NCBI GenBank assembly: GCA_003023245.1
Contig: PXTR01000001.1
Coordinates: forward strand, 1-12,043
DNA: 12,043 nucleotides
Source: Bacteroidetes bacterium QS_8_68_15
GTDB taxonomy: Bacteria > Bacteroidota > Rhodothermia > Rhodothermales > Salinibacteraceae
Direction: 5' to 3'
A model generated the notes under the pieces. The model ran no database searches and was not told the DNA's origin. It saw only the letters and a list, made by a program, of their open reading frames with translations. Below, one piece after another: positions 1-6,563 of this stretch (position 1 is its first letter; each line of letters starts with the position of its first letter). The position numbers were made by a program, and so were the translations under genes.

Positions 1-24
1 CCCGACTGACGAGCCGAAGGCGAG

Positions 25-190
25 TAAATACACCCAAGTTGTGACCTATCAGAAAATGTGTCATTCCGGACCCCGATCCGGAATCTCATTCGGATTATTG
101 GCAGCCAAACCGAGGGAGATACCGCATCAAGTGCGGGATGACACGCTGGTTTGATTGGTTTTCGCCATACCTCACAACTTGGGTTAAATA
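25..190. repeat. Nested palindromic intergenic repeat element
   Basis: Outer arms are a perfect 13-bp inverted repeat, ACCCAAGTTGTGA at 32-44 and TCACAACTTGGGT at 172-184. Partial similarity continues outside them (taaatac versus gtattta). Inside are two REP-like copies in opposite orientation, starting TGTCATTCCGG at 59 and, on the other strand, TGTCATCCCGC at 143. Each contains its own hairpin: TTCCGGA 64-70 pairs with TCCGGAA 77-83, and CCGCA 122-126 pairs with TGCGG 132-136. TGTCAT-CCG palindromes of this kind are dispersed repeats in many bacterial genomes. No ORF of note lies inside. It may be a small non-autonomous element or a structured repeat; a mobile origin is inferred only. Confidence 0.6.
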
Positions 191-206
191 CCCGGCAGGG
201 AGAGGG

Positions 207-290
207 GGGCTGACGCCCGGGAAGGCTACTTTTCGTGGTCAAACCCCCCCCTGTCTGCCGACATCCCCTTCTTGAAAAAGGAGGGGAGCT
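207..290. repeat. Hairpin-rich dispersed repeat downstream of the phosphatase gene
   Basis: This stretch holds GGGCTGACGCCC (207-218), a 4-bp stem with a 4-nt loop that recurs at 2936-2947. It is followed by a C-run, CTGTCTGCCGACATC (251-265), and a hairpin whose arms are CCCCTTCTT (265-273) and AAGGAGGGG (278-286) with one mismatch. The CCGACATC-CCC...GGGG pattern resembles the hairpin at 5367-5418 read on the other strand, so both may belong to one repeat family. It lies about 100 bp past the end of the minus-strand phosphatase and could also help terminate it, but no T-run follows. Nothing else was seen in 1-382. Confidence 0.4.
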
Positions 291-382
291 TTCGCCGCCG
301 GCGTTACCCAAATTAACAATCAAGCGTCATGGAAACGCCTCGCCGCACGTCAACACCACAACATGCGAACACAGGCCGCTGT

Positions 383-1849
383 TCAGTCGCCGCCGGCGGC
401 AGCGGCTTGCTTCTCGTCTTCGCGGCGCAGTGCTTCGGTAAGGGCGTCGAGGTCGAAGCCCAGCAGCTCGGCCAGCTCGGTGCCGACGTACGTGTTGTCG
501 TAGTGCCCGATGAAGCGCTCGGCGCCGGGGCCGTAGCCGTAGAGGCCGACATCGACGGCCGTGTGGCCGCCGGTCGTCCAGCCGATGACCGCGCGCCGCC
601 CGATGATTTCGGAAATCGCCGCTTCGAGCCGGCCGTAGCTTTCCGCTTCGACGGCCGCGGCCAGCCTTTCGCGCTCGCCTTCCGCGAGACTGTCGACGCC
701 CGCCTTCCGGTCGAGCACGGCGGCCGGGTCGGCGTCGTCGTCGAGGATGTCACGCATCATCGCGCCGTGCGAGGCGTCCACCTCGGCCAGTTCGGACGGT
801 TTCCAGGAGTAGAGGCCCTTGCCGTCGACGTTGCGCCCCAGCGAGAGGCCGCCCGTTCCGTGGTCGGCGGTGGAGAGCAGGAGCGTTTCGTCGTCGCGCT
901 GCGCAAAGTCCTTCGCGGCGGCGACGGCGTCGTCGTAGGCGAGCGTTTCGCGCAGATGGGCGGCGGCGTCGTTGTCGTGCCCGGTGTGGTCGATGCGGCT
1001 GCCTTCGACCATGAGGAAGACGCCGTGTTCGCGTCCGTCTTCGCTCTGGGAAAGCAGACGAAGCGCCTTCTGGGTCATCGCTTCGAGTCGGGGGACCGGC
1101 GTGGAAGAGTTGCGGTCGACCACGTAGGGCAGATGCCCATCGGCGAAGAGGCCCAGCAGCGGAAGCGCGTCGGCCTGCTGGAGGCCGCCGCGGTCAGTGA
1201 CGACGGTGTAGCCGGCTTCGCGCGCTTCGTCGAGCAGGTCGCGTCCGTCCTCGCGCTCGCTGTTCGCGCTGGACTGCGGCAGGAAGTGGCGCCGCCCGCC
1301 GCCCAGCATCAGATCCACACCGGCCTGGAGCATCTGACGGGCGATCAGGTTTTCCCGCCAACGGTCAGGCGTGTGGGCGGCGAAGGAGGCGGGCGTGGCG
1401 TGCGTGAGGCGGCTCGTGGCGACCAGGCCCGTCGCCATGCCGCGCCGCTGGGCCGCTTCCAGGAGCGTCGCCAGCGGGCGGCCCTCCGGCCCGACACCCA
1501 CGAAGCCGTTGTTGGTTTTGCGCCCGGTGGAAAAGGCCGTCGCGCCGGCGGCGGAGTCGGTGATGCGGCTATTTTCAGCAAAGGTCTGGATGGATCCCAG
1601 TTTGAGGCGGTCGAGCGCGAGGCGCACGTCTTGGCCGTCGAGGCGTTCGGGCGGCGGCCCCTGCCGGTAGCGCTCGAAGTCGCGCGCCATCGTGAAGGTG
1701 GCGGGGCCGGCGCCGTCGGCAATCATGAGGACGACGTTTTTGGGCGCGTCGCGGTCCTTTGGCGAAGGCGACTGAGCGACCGCGGCGGGAGCGGCGACGA
1801 GAAGCGAGACGAGTACGGCGGCGAGCGAAGAGAATAGCAGGCGCATCAT
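383..1849 (-). CDS. phoA: Alkaline phosphatase, periplasmic, PhoA family
   Basis: A 488-residue phosphomonoesterase that releases phosphate from organic esters outside the cytoplasm. Residues 1-25 form a Sec signal peptide (MMRLLFSSLAAVLVSLL, then an AVA-Q cleavage site). The full metal and catalytic set of the family is visible: D45 in MIADGAG; nucleophile S99 in TDSAAGATAFSTGRKT; the likely phosphate-binding R163 in AAHTPDR; E282, D287 and H291 in VEGSRIDHTGHD; D329 and H330 in TADHGTGG; and H429 in TTGGHTAVD. Length fits the family (about 450-500). Two adjacent ATGs (1849, 1846) are equivalent starts. No Shine-Dalgarno and no PHO-box-like site was recognised upstream. The next gene upstream on this strand, punA, is separated by 188 bp, so co-transcription is uncertain. 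Confidence 0.95.
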   Translation of the reverse strand: MMRLLFSSLAAVLVSLLVAAPAAVAQSPSPKDRDAPKNVVLMIADGAGPATFTMARDFERYRQGPPPERLDGQDVRLALDRLKLGSIQTFAENSRITDSAAGATAFSTGRKTNNGFVGVGPEGRPLATLLEAAQRRGMATGLVATSRLTHATPASFAAHTPDRWRENLIARQMLQAGVDLMLGGGRRHFLPQSSANSEREDGRDLLDEAREAGYTVVTDRGGLQQADALPLLGLFADGHLPYVVDRNSSTPVPRLEAMTQKALRLLSQSEDGREHGVFLMVEGSRIDHTGHDNDAAAHLRETLAYDDAVAAAKDFAQRDDETLLLSTADHGTGGLSLGRNVDGKGLYSWKPSELAEVDASHGAMMRDILDDDADPAAVLDRKAGVDSLAEGERERLAAAVEAESYGRLEAAISEIIGRRAVIGWTTGGHTAVDVGLYGYGPGAERFIGHYDNTYVGTELAELLGFDLDALTEALRREDEKQAAAAGGD

Positions 1850-1956
1850 CGAAGAGCGGTTGGTAAGAGCGGGGCGCTTTGCAAGATGCGAAACGCGGCG
1901 GGCCGCGTCGTAACCAGAGCGTTAAGAAAATCCAAATCGAAGGATTGGGATTCCAG

Positions 1957-1984
1957 ACGGTGGACGATGGACGGCCGACGGTGG
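1957..1984. repeat. Heptad repeat array ACGGTGG (4 units)
   Basis: Four consecutive 7-mers, ACGGTGG, ACGATGG, ACGGCCG and ACGGTGG, lie in the 188-bp spacer between punA (3' end) and phoA. The units are flanked by short inverted arms, TTGGGA 1945-1950 and TCCCAA 1993-1998. Unit sequence resembles the array at 11771-11834 (both contain GATGGACG and CCGACGGTG). Nothing coding is seen in 1850-2037. Confidence 0.5.
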
Positions 1985-2037
1985 CCTTCCAGTCCCAAAG
2001 AATCGACGCCGGGGGACTTCCGCGATTCTGGGCGCGT

Positions 2038-2874
2038 TCACCCGGCGCGGACGATTCGCCGCACGAGCCGCCGCAGCGGGCCTTGCACCTGCGCGCCGAC
2101 CTCGAGCACGTCGTCGTGATCGAGCGCGCCGGCGGCGAGGCCCGCTGCGCGGTTGGTGATCGTCGAGAGGCCCAGCACGGGCATACCCAGACGCGCGGCG
2201 GCGAGCGCTTCGGGCACCGTGCTCATTCCGACCGCGTCGGCGCCGAGCCGCGAGAACATGCGGATTTCGGCCGGCGTCTCGTAGCTGGGGCCGCGCGTCC
2301 ACACGTACACGCCGCGTCGGAGCGACACGTCCAGTTCGGCGGCGAGCGCCTCGGTGCGGTCGGTCCAGCCGGGGTCGTAGGGGGCAGCGCCGGCGCGGGG
2401 GAGCGGCGCGTCGGACGAGGCGACCTCCCGAACAAGCGGCCCGGCGAAGGCGAAGTTGAGGTGATCGGTGATGAGCATGAGCGAGCCGGGCGTGAGGCGC
2501 TCGGCGATGCCGCCGGCGGCGTTGGTAAGCAGCAGGCGCCGCGCCCCGAGCGCGTGGGCGAGGCGCACCGGGAAGGTCAACTCCTGCGGCGTGTGCCCTT
2601 CGTAGAGGTGCGCCCGCCCCTGCACGAACAGCACGGGCCGCCCCTCGAGCGTGCCGTAGACGAGGCGTCCGGCGTGGCCCTCGACGGTAGAGCGCGGGTA
2701 GCCCGGCAGCTCGGTCGTTTCGAGCGTGCGCGCCTCGCCGGTCTCGTCGGCCAGCGCGCCGAGCCCCGAGCCGAGGACCAGCGCCAGCTCGGGGCGCGCC
2801 CCGTCGTCGATGCCGAGACGCTCGCGGGCGCGAGCAGTGGCGTCGCGGAGGGCGTCCTCGTCGGAAGCGGGCAT
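2038..2874 (-). CDS. punA: Purine nucleoside phosphorylase, trimeric (PNP/MTAP family)
   Basis: Predicted to cleave inosine/guanosine-type nucleosides with phosphate to free base plus ribose-1-phosphate, in cytoplasmic purine salvage. The 278-residue protein matches the low-molecular-mass trimeric PNP family along its whole length. It has phosphate-binding S36 in LVLGSGLG, HAGRLVYG with H67, QGRAHLYEG with H89, Y91 and E92, TNAAGG, and purine-site E199 in GPSYETPAE. It also has M217 in VGMSTVPE and N241 in TITNRAAG, the Asn typical of 6-oxopurine-specific enzymes, and H253 near the ribose site. An MTA phosphorylase usually differs at the Asn and His positions, so PNP is favoured. The start is the ATG at 2874, with no Shine-Dalgarno upstream. 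It sits between phoA and the broken lipoprotein gene, all on the minus strand. Confidence 0.94.
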   Translation of the reverse strand: MPASDEDALRDATARARERLGIDDGARPELALVLGSGLGALADETGEARTLETTELPGYPRSTVEGHAGRLVYGTLEGRPVLFVQGRAHLYEGHTPQELTFPVRLAHALGARRLLLTNAAGGIAERLTPGSLMLITDHLNFAFAGPLVREVASSDAPLPRAGAAPYDPGWTDRTEALAAELDVSLRRGVYVWTRGPSYETPAEIRMFSRLGADAVGMSTVPEALAAARLGMPVLGLSTITNRAAGLAAGALDHDDVLEVGAQVQGPLRRLVRRIVRAG

Positions 2875-2986
2875 GGGGGAGCAGGGATTACGGAGAATAC
2901 GCGATTGCGCCTGGCCGCCAGCCTTTCAGACTGATGGGCTGACGCCCGATCGCTGACGGCCGAATGCGCTTGAGGAAGACCGTCGT

Positions 2987-3026
2987 CCGGCGCGGGTTTT
3001 CCTCAACATATCGTTTCCCGCGCCGG
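2987..3026 (-). terminator. GC-rich hairpin downstream of the lipoprotein gene
   Basis: A perfect 10-bp inverted repeat, CCGGCGCGGG (2987-2996) and CCCGCGCCGG (3017-3026), with a 20-nt AT-rich loop. It lies 36 bp past the stop of the minus-strand lipoprotein gene and upstream of punA. No T-run follows it on the minus strand, so intrinsic termination is only plausible. It could equally be a regulatory stem. Confidence 0.4.
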
Positions 3027-3061
3027 GTTCCGAATCAGCGAGCGCCGCGCGCCGCGAAGCG

Positions 3062-3387
3062 TCAGTCCGCCAGCAGGCGCACGTTCGTCACCTGGCCGTC
3101 CTCATCGAGCGTGTACGTGATGAGGCGTCCGGTCTCGTGGCGCACGCGCCGCACCGTTCGGCCCGCCGCGTTGGTCTGTTCCTCTACGATGGGGAGGTCC
3201 GTCACGTCTCCCACCACGCGTCCCTCGATCACGTCGGCCCGCTCCTGTACGTCGTCGCCGATGCGCCCGACGGCTACGGATTGCTCCGCACGGGCGGGGC
3301 AGTCGCGCCGAGGGTTCTGGCTCGTCCCGCACCCTGCACACGTCGCGGTGAGAAAAGAGCGAGAAGCCCGTGCCGGAGCGCAAGCAT
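3062..3387 (-). pseudogene. Small lipoprotein of unknown function, split by a one-base frameshift
   Basis: The ATG at 3387 starts MLALRHGLLALF, a typical signal-peptide beginning, but this frame soon runs off into an Arg-rich tail ending at an early stop. The other frame reads TATCAGCGTSQNPRRDC and on to VTNVRLLAD before a TGA at 3062-3064. That frame has coding-like composition (third positions mostly G/C, balanced D/E/T/V) but has no ATG, GTG or TTG near its N-terminus. Adding one T to the four-T run (plus-strand A run 3353-3356) joins them into MLALRHGLLALFLTATCAGC plus about 90 residues: a roughly 108-residue lipoprotein with lipobox-like CAGC. I do not recognise the family. The cause may be a sequencing/assembly indel, a real pseudogene, or -1 frameshifting. 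It diverges from accA. Confidence 0.5.
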
Positions 3388-3541
3388 GAATAGCAGTGAG
3401 AAAACCGAGGAAGTTCGATGGGCGTAGGCTCTAAAACTACCGACGCACCCGCTTTCTTTGCTTCGTACGTGACCTTCGTGTAACAAGCAGGGCCGCTCTG
3501 CAGGCCGGCCCGTTCGGGAAACGGACCCCTCCGCGCCGCGC

Positions 3542-3570
3542 TTGGTTTCATGCCGCTCCTGTGTTAGCTT
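3542..3570 (+). promoter_or_regulatory. Possible sigma70-type promoter for accA
   Basis: TTGGTT (3542-3547) and TAGCTT (3565-3570) are separated by 17 bp, about 65 bp before the accA start. The palindrome TTACTGTAA follows immediately. This is the only reasonable -35/-10 pair I saw in the 247-bp divergent spacer 3388-3634, and both boxes are imperfect. Confidence 0.3.
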
Positions 3571-3634
3571 ACTGTAATCACGAGCCTCGCTGCCGCCCTC
3601 GCTCTCCTTTTTTCGCCCACCCCCGGCGGACGTC

Positions 3635-4708
3635 ATGGCCGACACGCCCGACCGCGACCTTTCCGAGCACCTGCTGGACTTCGAAGAGCCGCTCTACGAG
3701 CTGGAAGAGAAGCTCGGCGAGATGCGCACGCTCAACCGGGAGGACGAAGGGGTGGAGCTGGACGCGGAGATCGTTGCCCTCGAAGAGCGCGTCGAGAAGC
3801 TGCGCGTTTCGATTTACCGCAACCTTACCCGCTGGCAGCGCGTGCAGATTGCGCGCCACCCGTTGCGGCCCTACACGCTCGACTACATCGAGGCGCTCAC
3901 CGACGGTTTTACCGAGCTGCACGGCGACCGTCGTTACGGCGACGACCGCGCCATCGTGGGCGGGCTGGCGACCTTCAACGGCGACGCCTACGGCGGGCGC
4001 GACCAGACGGTCGTGGTGATCGGCCACCAGAAAGGACGCGACACCAAAGAGCGCACGTTTCGCCGCTTCGGGATGCCCAACCCCGAGGGGTACCGCAAGG
4101 CGTTGCGCCTGATGAAGCTGGCCGAGAAGTTCGACAAGCCGGTCGTGACGCTGCTGGACACGCCGGGCGCGTACCCGGGGCTGGAGGCCGAGGAGCGCGG
4201 ACAGGCCGAGGCCATCGCGCGCAACCTCTTCGAAATGGCGCAGCTGGAGGTGCCGGTCGTCTCGGTCGTCGTCGGCGAAGGGGCCAGCGGCGGCGCCATC
4301 GGCATCGGGATGGGCGACCGCCTGTTGATGCTGGAGAACGCCTGGTACTCGGTCATCGCGCCGGAGAGTTGCTCCTCGATCCTGTGGCGCTCGTGGGACT
4401 ACAAGGAAGAGGCTGCGCGCGCCCTCAAGCTCACCGCGCCGGACCTGGTGGACGTGGGCGTCGTCGACGAGATCGTGCCCGAACCGACCGGCGGCGCGCA
4501 CCGCCGCCCCGGAGCCGCCTACGAGGCGACCGGCCGGGCCGTCGTCGAGGCGCTCGCCGCGCTCGAAGATCGCTCGCCGGCCGAACTGGTCGCCCAGCGG
4601 CTCGAGAAGTACGACGGCATGGGCGTGTTCGAGGACGCCTCCGCCGCGCGCCGTAACGGCGCTGCTGCTGAAACCGTGACCGAAATGAGCGACACGGTGG
4701 AAGGCTGA
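3635..4708 (+). CDS. accA: Acetyl-CoA carboxylase carboxyltransferase subunit alpha
   Basis: With AccD it transfers the carboxyl group from biotin to acetyl-CoA, giving malonyl-CoA for fatty-acid synthesis. The 357-residue protein shows the AccA signature throughout. Residues 10-60 form the charged N-terminal helical region. They are followed by [11 protein letters not shown] (75-85), [11 protein letters not shown] (130-140), [16 protein letters not shown] (145-160), [16 protein letters not shown] (175-190), the crotonase-fold glycine loop [12 protein letters not shown] (214-225) and [15 protein letters not shown] (237-251). It is longer than the E. coli protein (319) because of an extended C-terminal tail. 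There is no AccD zinc finger, and accD is not in the window. The ATG at 3635 is used, with no Shine-Dalgarno. The stop codon lies inside the first heptad of the downstream array. Confidence 0.96.
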   Translation: MADTPDRDLSEHLLDFEEPLYELEEKLGEMRTLNREDEGVELDAEIVALEERVEKLRVSIYRNLTRWQRVQIARHPLRPYTLDYIEALTDGFTELHGDRRYGDDRAIVGGLATFNGDAYGGRDQTVVVIGHQKGRDTKERTFRRFGMPNPEGYRKALRLMKLAEKFDKPVVTLLDTPGAYPGLEAEERGQAEAIARNLFEMAQLEVPVVSVVVGEGASGGAIGIGMGDRLLMLENAWYSVIAPESCSSILWRSWDYKEEAARALKLTAPDLVDVGVVDEIVPEPTGGAHRRPGAAYEATGRAVVEALAALEDRSPAELVAQRLEKYDGMGVFEDASAARRNGAAAETVTEMSDTVEG

Positions 4709-4742
4709 AAGTGTAAGGCTGAACGTTTAAGGTTGAATGTTT
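4701..4742. repeat. Heptad repeat array overlapping the accA stop codon
   Basis: Three 14-bp units, AAGGCTGAAAGTGT, AAGGCTGAACGTTT and AAGGTTGAATGTTT, each made of two 7-mers. The first unit contains the accA TGA (4706-4708). A related sequence in inverse orientation, GAACGTTCAACTTTCGA (4793-4809), lies just before the thioesterase start, so the accA-thioesterase spacer can fold back on itself. The unit AGTGTAAGGCTGAAC resembles AGTGTAAAGTTAAAC at 5299-5313. Confidence 0.65.
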
Positions 4743-4809
4743 CTCACTCCGATGCGTCGCTGCTTTGCAACCACGACGTTAGCTGCCTGAAGAACGTTCA
4801 ACTTTCGAC

Positions 4810-5220
4810 GTGCCCCCTTCGCCCCACACCTACGAGCATCGCGTGCGCTACCGCGAGTGCGACCCGATGGGGGTGGTCTACCACACGCACTTCCTCGACT
4901 ACTTCGAGGCGGCGCGCACCGAGGCGTTTCGGGCGCTGGGCCTGGTCTACCGCGAGCTGGAGGCGCGCGGCGTGATGATGCCGGTCGTGGAGGCGAACGT
5001 GCGTTACCGCCGCCCCGCCCGCTACGACGACTGCCTCGTGATCGAGACGCGCCTGCCCGGCGACGAGGCCCCGGAAGTGCGCCTGCCGACCCGCTACGAC
5101 GTGCGCCGCAAGGGGGACGACCAGACGCTGGTGGAAGGCGACGTGACGCTCTGCTTCGTGGATGCGGACGAGCGCCGCCCCGTGCGCGCCCCCGACGACG
5201 TGCGGCAGCTATTCGAATGA
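4810..5220 (+). CDS. Acyl-CoA thioesterase, YbgC/4HBT hotdog family
   Basis: A 136-residue single hotdog-domain protein, predicted to hydrolyse acyl-CoA thioesters in the cytoplasm. The N-terminus carries the 4-hydroxybenzoyl-CoA thioesterase signature YRECDPMGVVYHTHF, with catalytic Asp at D18, followed by LDYFEAARTEAF. The central helix and the strands ending at DVTLCFVD complete the fold. Length matches the family (about 130-140). Substrate cannot be read from the sequence. The start is GTG at 4810; no upstream in-frame ATG gives a better match and no Shine-Dalgarno is visible. It follows accA by 101 bp on the same strand and may be co-transcribed. A 15-bp tandem repeat overlaps its stop codon. 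Confidence 0.88.
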   Translation: MPPSPHTYEHRVRYRECDPMGVVYHTHFLDYFEAARTEAFRALGLVYRELEARGVMMPVVEANVRYRRPARYDDCLVIETRLPGDEAPEVRLPTRYDVRRKGDDQTLVEGDVTLCFVDADERRPVRAPDDVRQLFE

Positions 5221-5259
5221 CGACGGTCCGAATGACGACGGTCCGATTGACGACGGTCG
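5215..5259. repeat. 15-bp tandem repeat across the thioesterase stop codon
   Basis: Three units: GAATGACGACGGTCC (5215-5229), an identical copy (5230-5244), and GATTGACGACGGTCG (5245-5259). The first contains the TGA stop (5218-5220). Unlike most arrays in the window the period is 15, not a multiple of 7. Confidence 0.75.
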
Positions 5260-5283
5260 ATGCTCGAATGCCGATTGGTTTTC

Positions 5284-5541
5284 GGGCTGCCGGTCAACAG
5301 TGTAAAGTTAAACAGGACGAAAGCAGAGCGAGGGCTGAAAGTAGCCCGTTTCGTTCTGTGGACCCCCTCTCCCTACCGGGTCTCTCCCCCTTGCGAAGGA
5401 AGAGATGTCGGTAGAGGGCCGAAGGTCATACCCTTGCGGTGCCGAGGGGGTAGCACGTCTTCAGGAGTACCCACCGGAACGCTTCCGAAGCTTCTGAACG
5501 CTGTTTCTTGTTCAACTTCACGCTGTTGGGCTGCCGGTCAA
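5284..5541. mobile_element. MITE-like element: direct repeats enclosing imperfect inverted repeats
   Basis: GGGCTGCCGGTCAA occurs twice as a 14-bp direct repeat (5284-5297 and 5528-5541). Directly inside are imperfect inverted repeats: CAGTGTAAAGTTAAACAG (5298-5315) matches the reverse complement of TTGTTCAACTTCACGCTG (5508-5525) at 14 of 18 positions. The roughly 190-bp interior encodes no credible protein and holds the hairpin at 5367-5418. The layout is like a small non-autonomous insertion with target duplication. It may instead be built from dispersed repeat units, since the arms resemble the 4701 array. It fills most of the 356-bp spacer before nadC. Confidence 0.4.
5367..5418. repeat. 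Long imperfect hairpin of a dispersed repeat family
   Basis: The arm TCTCCCTACCGGGTCTCTCC (from 5369), followed by CCCTT, pairs imperfectly with AAGGAAGAGATGTCGGTAGA (5396-5415) around a short GCG loop, giving a stem of about 23 bp with mismatches. Read on the minus strand it contains CCGACATCTC, like the element at 251-286. It could act as a terminator for the accA-thioesterase unit, but no T-run follows. Confidence 0.5.
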
Positions 5542-5566
5542 TCGCCAATCACCAATCGCCAATCGA
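5539..5566. repeat. Heptad repeat array CAATCGC (4 units) upstream of nadC
   Basis: Four tandem 7-mers, CAATCGC, CAATCAC, CAATCGC and CAATCGA, end 10 bp before the preferred nadC start. If nadC began at the more upstream TTG (5508) these repeats would be translated. The protein family homology begins only after them, so they are treated as non-coding. Confidence 0.7.
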
Positions 5567-5576
5567 AAATTCCCAC

Positions 5577-6509
5577 GTGTTGCCCGAGTACCTGCCCGCC
5601 AGCGAGCTGGAAACGCTCGTCCAGCGCGCCCTCTCCGAAGACCTCGTTGCTCCCCGCGCCAGCCTCGGCGACGGGGCCGAGGATGTGACGACCGTGGCCA
5701 CCGTGCCGGAGGACACCCGCGCCGCGGCGCAGATCCGCGCCAAGGAAGCGGGCGTCGCCGCCGGGCTGAAGGCGAGCGAGCGTGTATTTCGGGCCGCCGA
5801 CGAAGGCGTCGACGTGACGTGGGCGGTCACGGACGGCGCGGCGGTCGACGCCGGCGATACGGTCGGCCAACTCGAAGGGCCGGCGCGCGGCCTGCTGGTA
5901 GCCGAGCGGACGGCGCTCAACATGATGCAGCGCATGAGCGGCATCGCCACGGCGACGCGGCGCATGGTCCGCCGCGCCCGGCCGCACAGGGCCGAGATCC
6001 TCGATACGCGCAAGACCGCGCCGGGGCTGCGCTTCCTCGACAAGTGGGCCGTCGCGCTGGGCGGGGGAACGAATCACCGCCTCGGCCTGCACGACCTCAT
6101 CCTCATCAAAGACAACCACCTCGCCGCCGCCGGCGGGGTCGCCGAGGCGCTCAAGGCGGCCCACCGCTACCGCAGGGCGCACGCGGGCGCGGAGGACCTT
6201 CAGGTCGAACTTGAAACGCGCACGCTCGCCGAGGTGCAGGCCGCCCTCGACGCCGAAGAGGACGGGAGCGGCCCCGACATCGTGCTCCTCGACAACATGG
6301 TGCGCGCCACCGACGACGGCGAAACGGACGTGGCGACCCTTCGCGAGGCCGTCGCGCTCGTCGACGGGCGCTTTCGCACCGAAGCCTCCGGCAACGTGAC
6401 GCTCGGCACCGTCGAAGCGATTGCGCGGACGGGCGTGGACGCCGTCTCCTCCGGCGCGCTCACCCATTCGGTCCGCGCCCTCGACCTGTCGATGGAGATA
6501 CGTTTGTAG
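5577..6509 (+). CDS. nadC: Nicotinate-nucleotide pyrophosphorylase (carboxylating)
   Basis: Converts quinolinate and PRPP to nicotinate mononucleotide, CO2 and pyrophosphate in de novo NAD synthesis. The frame is open from 5508, but I choose GTG at 5577 (310 residues), where family-like sequence starts (LPEYLPASELETLVQRALSE); TTG 5580 is the alternative. Motifs are AERTALNMMQRMSGIAT (109-125), ILDTRKTAPGLR (141-152), GGGTNHRLGLHDLILIKDNH (162-181), ELETRTLAE (211-219), DIVLLDNM (234-241), EASGNVTL (269-276) and TGVDAVSSGALTHS (285-298). These supply the Arg, His and Lys residues of the quinolinate/PRPP site. The usual EDLGxGDVTT segment is expanded here by an APRASLGDGAE-like insert (25-36). 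nadA and nadB are not adjacent. It converges on rlpA through a shared palindrome. Confidence 0.95.
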   Translation: MLPEYLPASELETLVQRALSEDLVAPRASLGDGAEDVTTVATVPEDTRAAAQIRAKEAGVAAGLKASERVFRAADEGVDVTWAVTDGAAVDAGDTVGQLEGPARGLLVAERTALNMMQRMSGIATATRRMVRRARPHRAEILDTRKTAPGLRFLDKWAVALGGGTNHRLGLHDLILIKDNHLAAAGGVAEALKAAHRYRRAHAGAEDLQVELETRTLAEVQAALDAEEDGSGPDIVLLDNMVRATDDGETDVATLREAVALVDGRFRTEASGNVTLGTVEAIARTGVDAVSSGALTHSVRALDLSMEIRL

Positions 6510-6563
6510 GTGCGGGTGCTTGGAAGTGTGAACGTTCACACCTACACCCCTCTACACACCTAC
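6506..6563. terminator. Bidirectional palindrome between the convergent nadC and rlpA ends
   Basis: The core GTGTGAACGTTCACAC (6526-6541) is a perfect 16-bp palindrome. Outer arms GTAGGTG (6506-6512) and CACCTAC (6557-6563), and inner GGGTG (6514-6518) and CACCC (6545-6549), pair symmetrically around it. The TAG stop of nadC (6507-6509) and the TAG stop of the minus-strand gene (6560-6562) lie in the opposite outer arms. Position suggests a shared bidirectional terminator, although no strong T-run follows either arm. Confidence 0.6.

Noticed and set aside
329..1837. A 502-residue open frame on the plus strand, opposite the phosphatase gene
   Set aside because: It is antisense to a gene with a complete catalytic motif set. 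Its translation is Val/Gly/Arg-rich without family motifs, as expected of the reverse strand of GC-rich codons.
2038..2874. MTA phosphorylase instead of purine nucleoside phosphorylase
   Set aside because: The purine-site E199 and N241 and the ribose-site H253 follow the 6-oxopurine PNP pattern rather than the MTAP pattern.
3137..3427. A plus-strand frame (VGLFLYDGEVRHVSHH...) between punA and accA
   Set aside because: It looks protein-like for a short stretch but overlaps, antisense, the better-supported lipoprotein body on the minus strand. It also ends in an Arg/Ser-rich tail with no motif.
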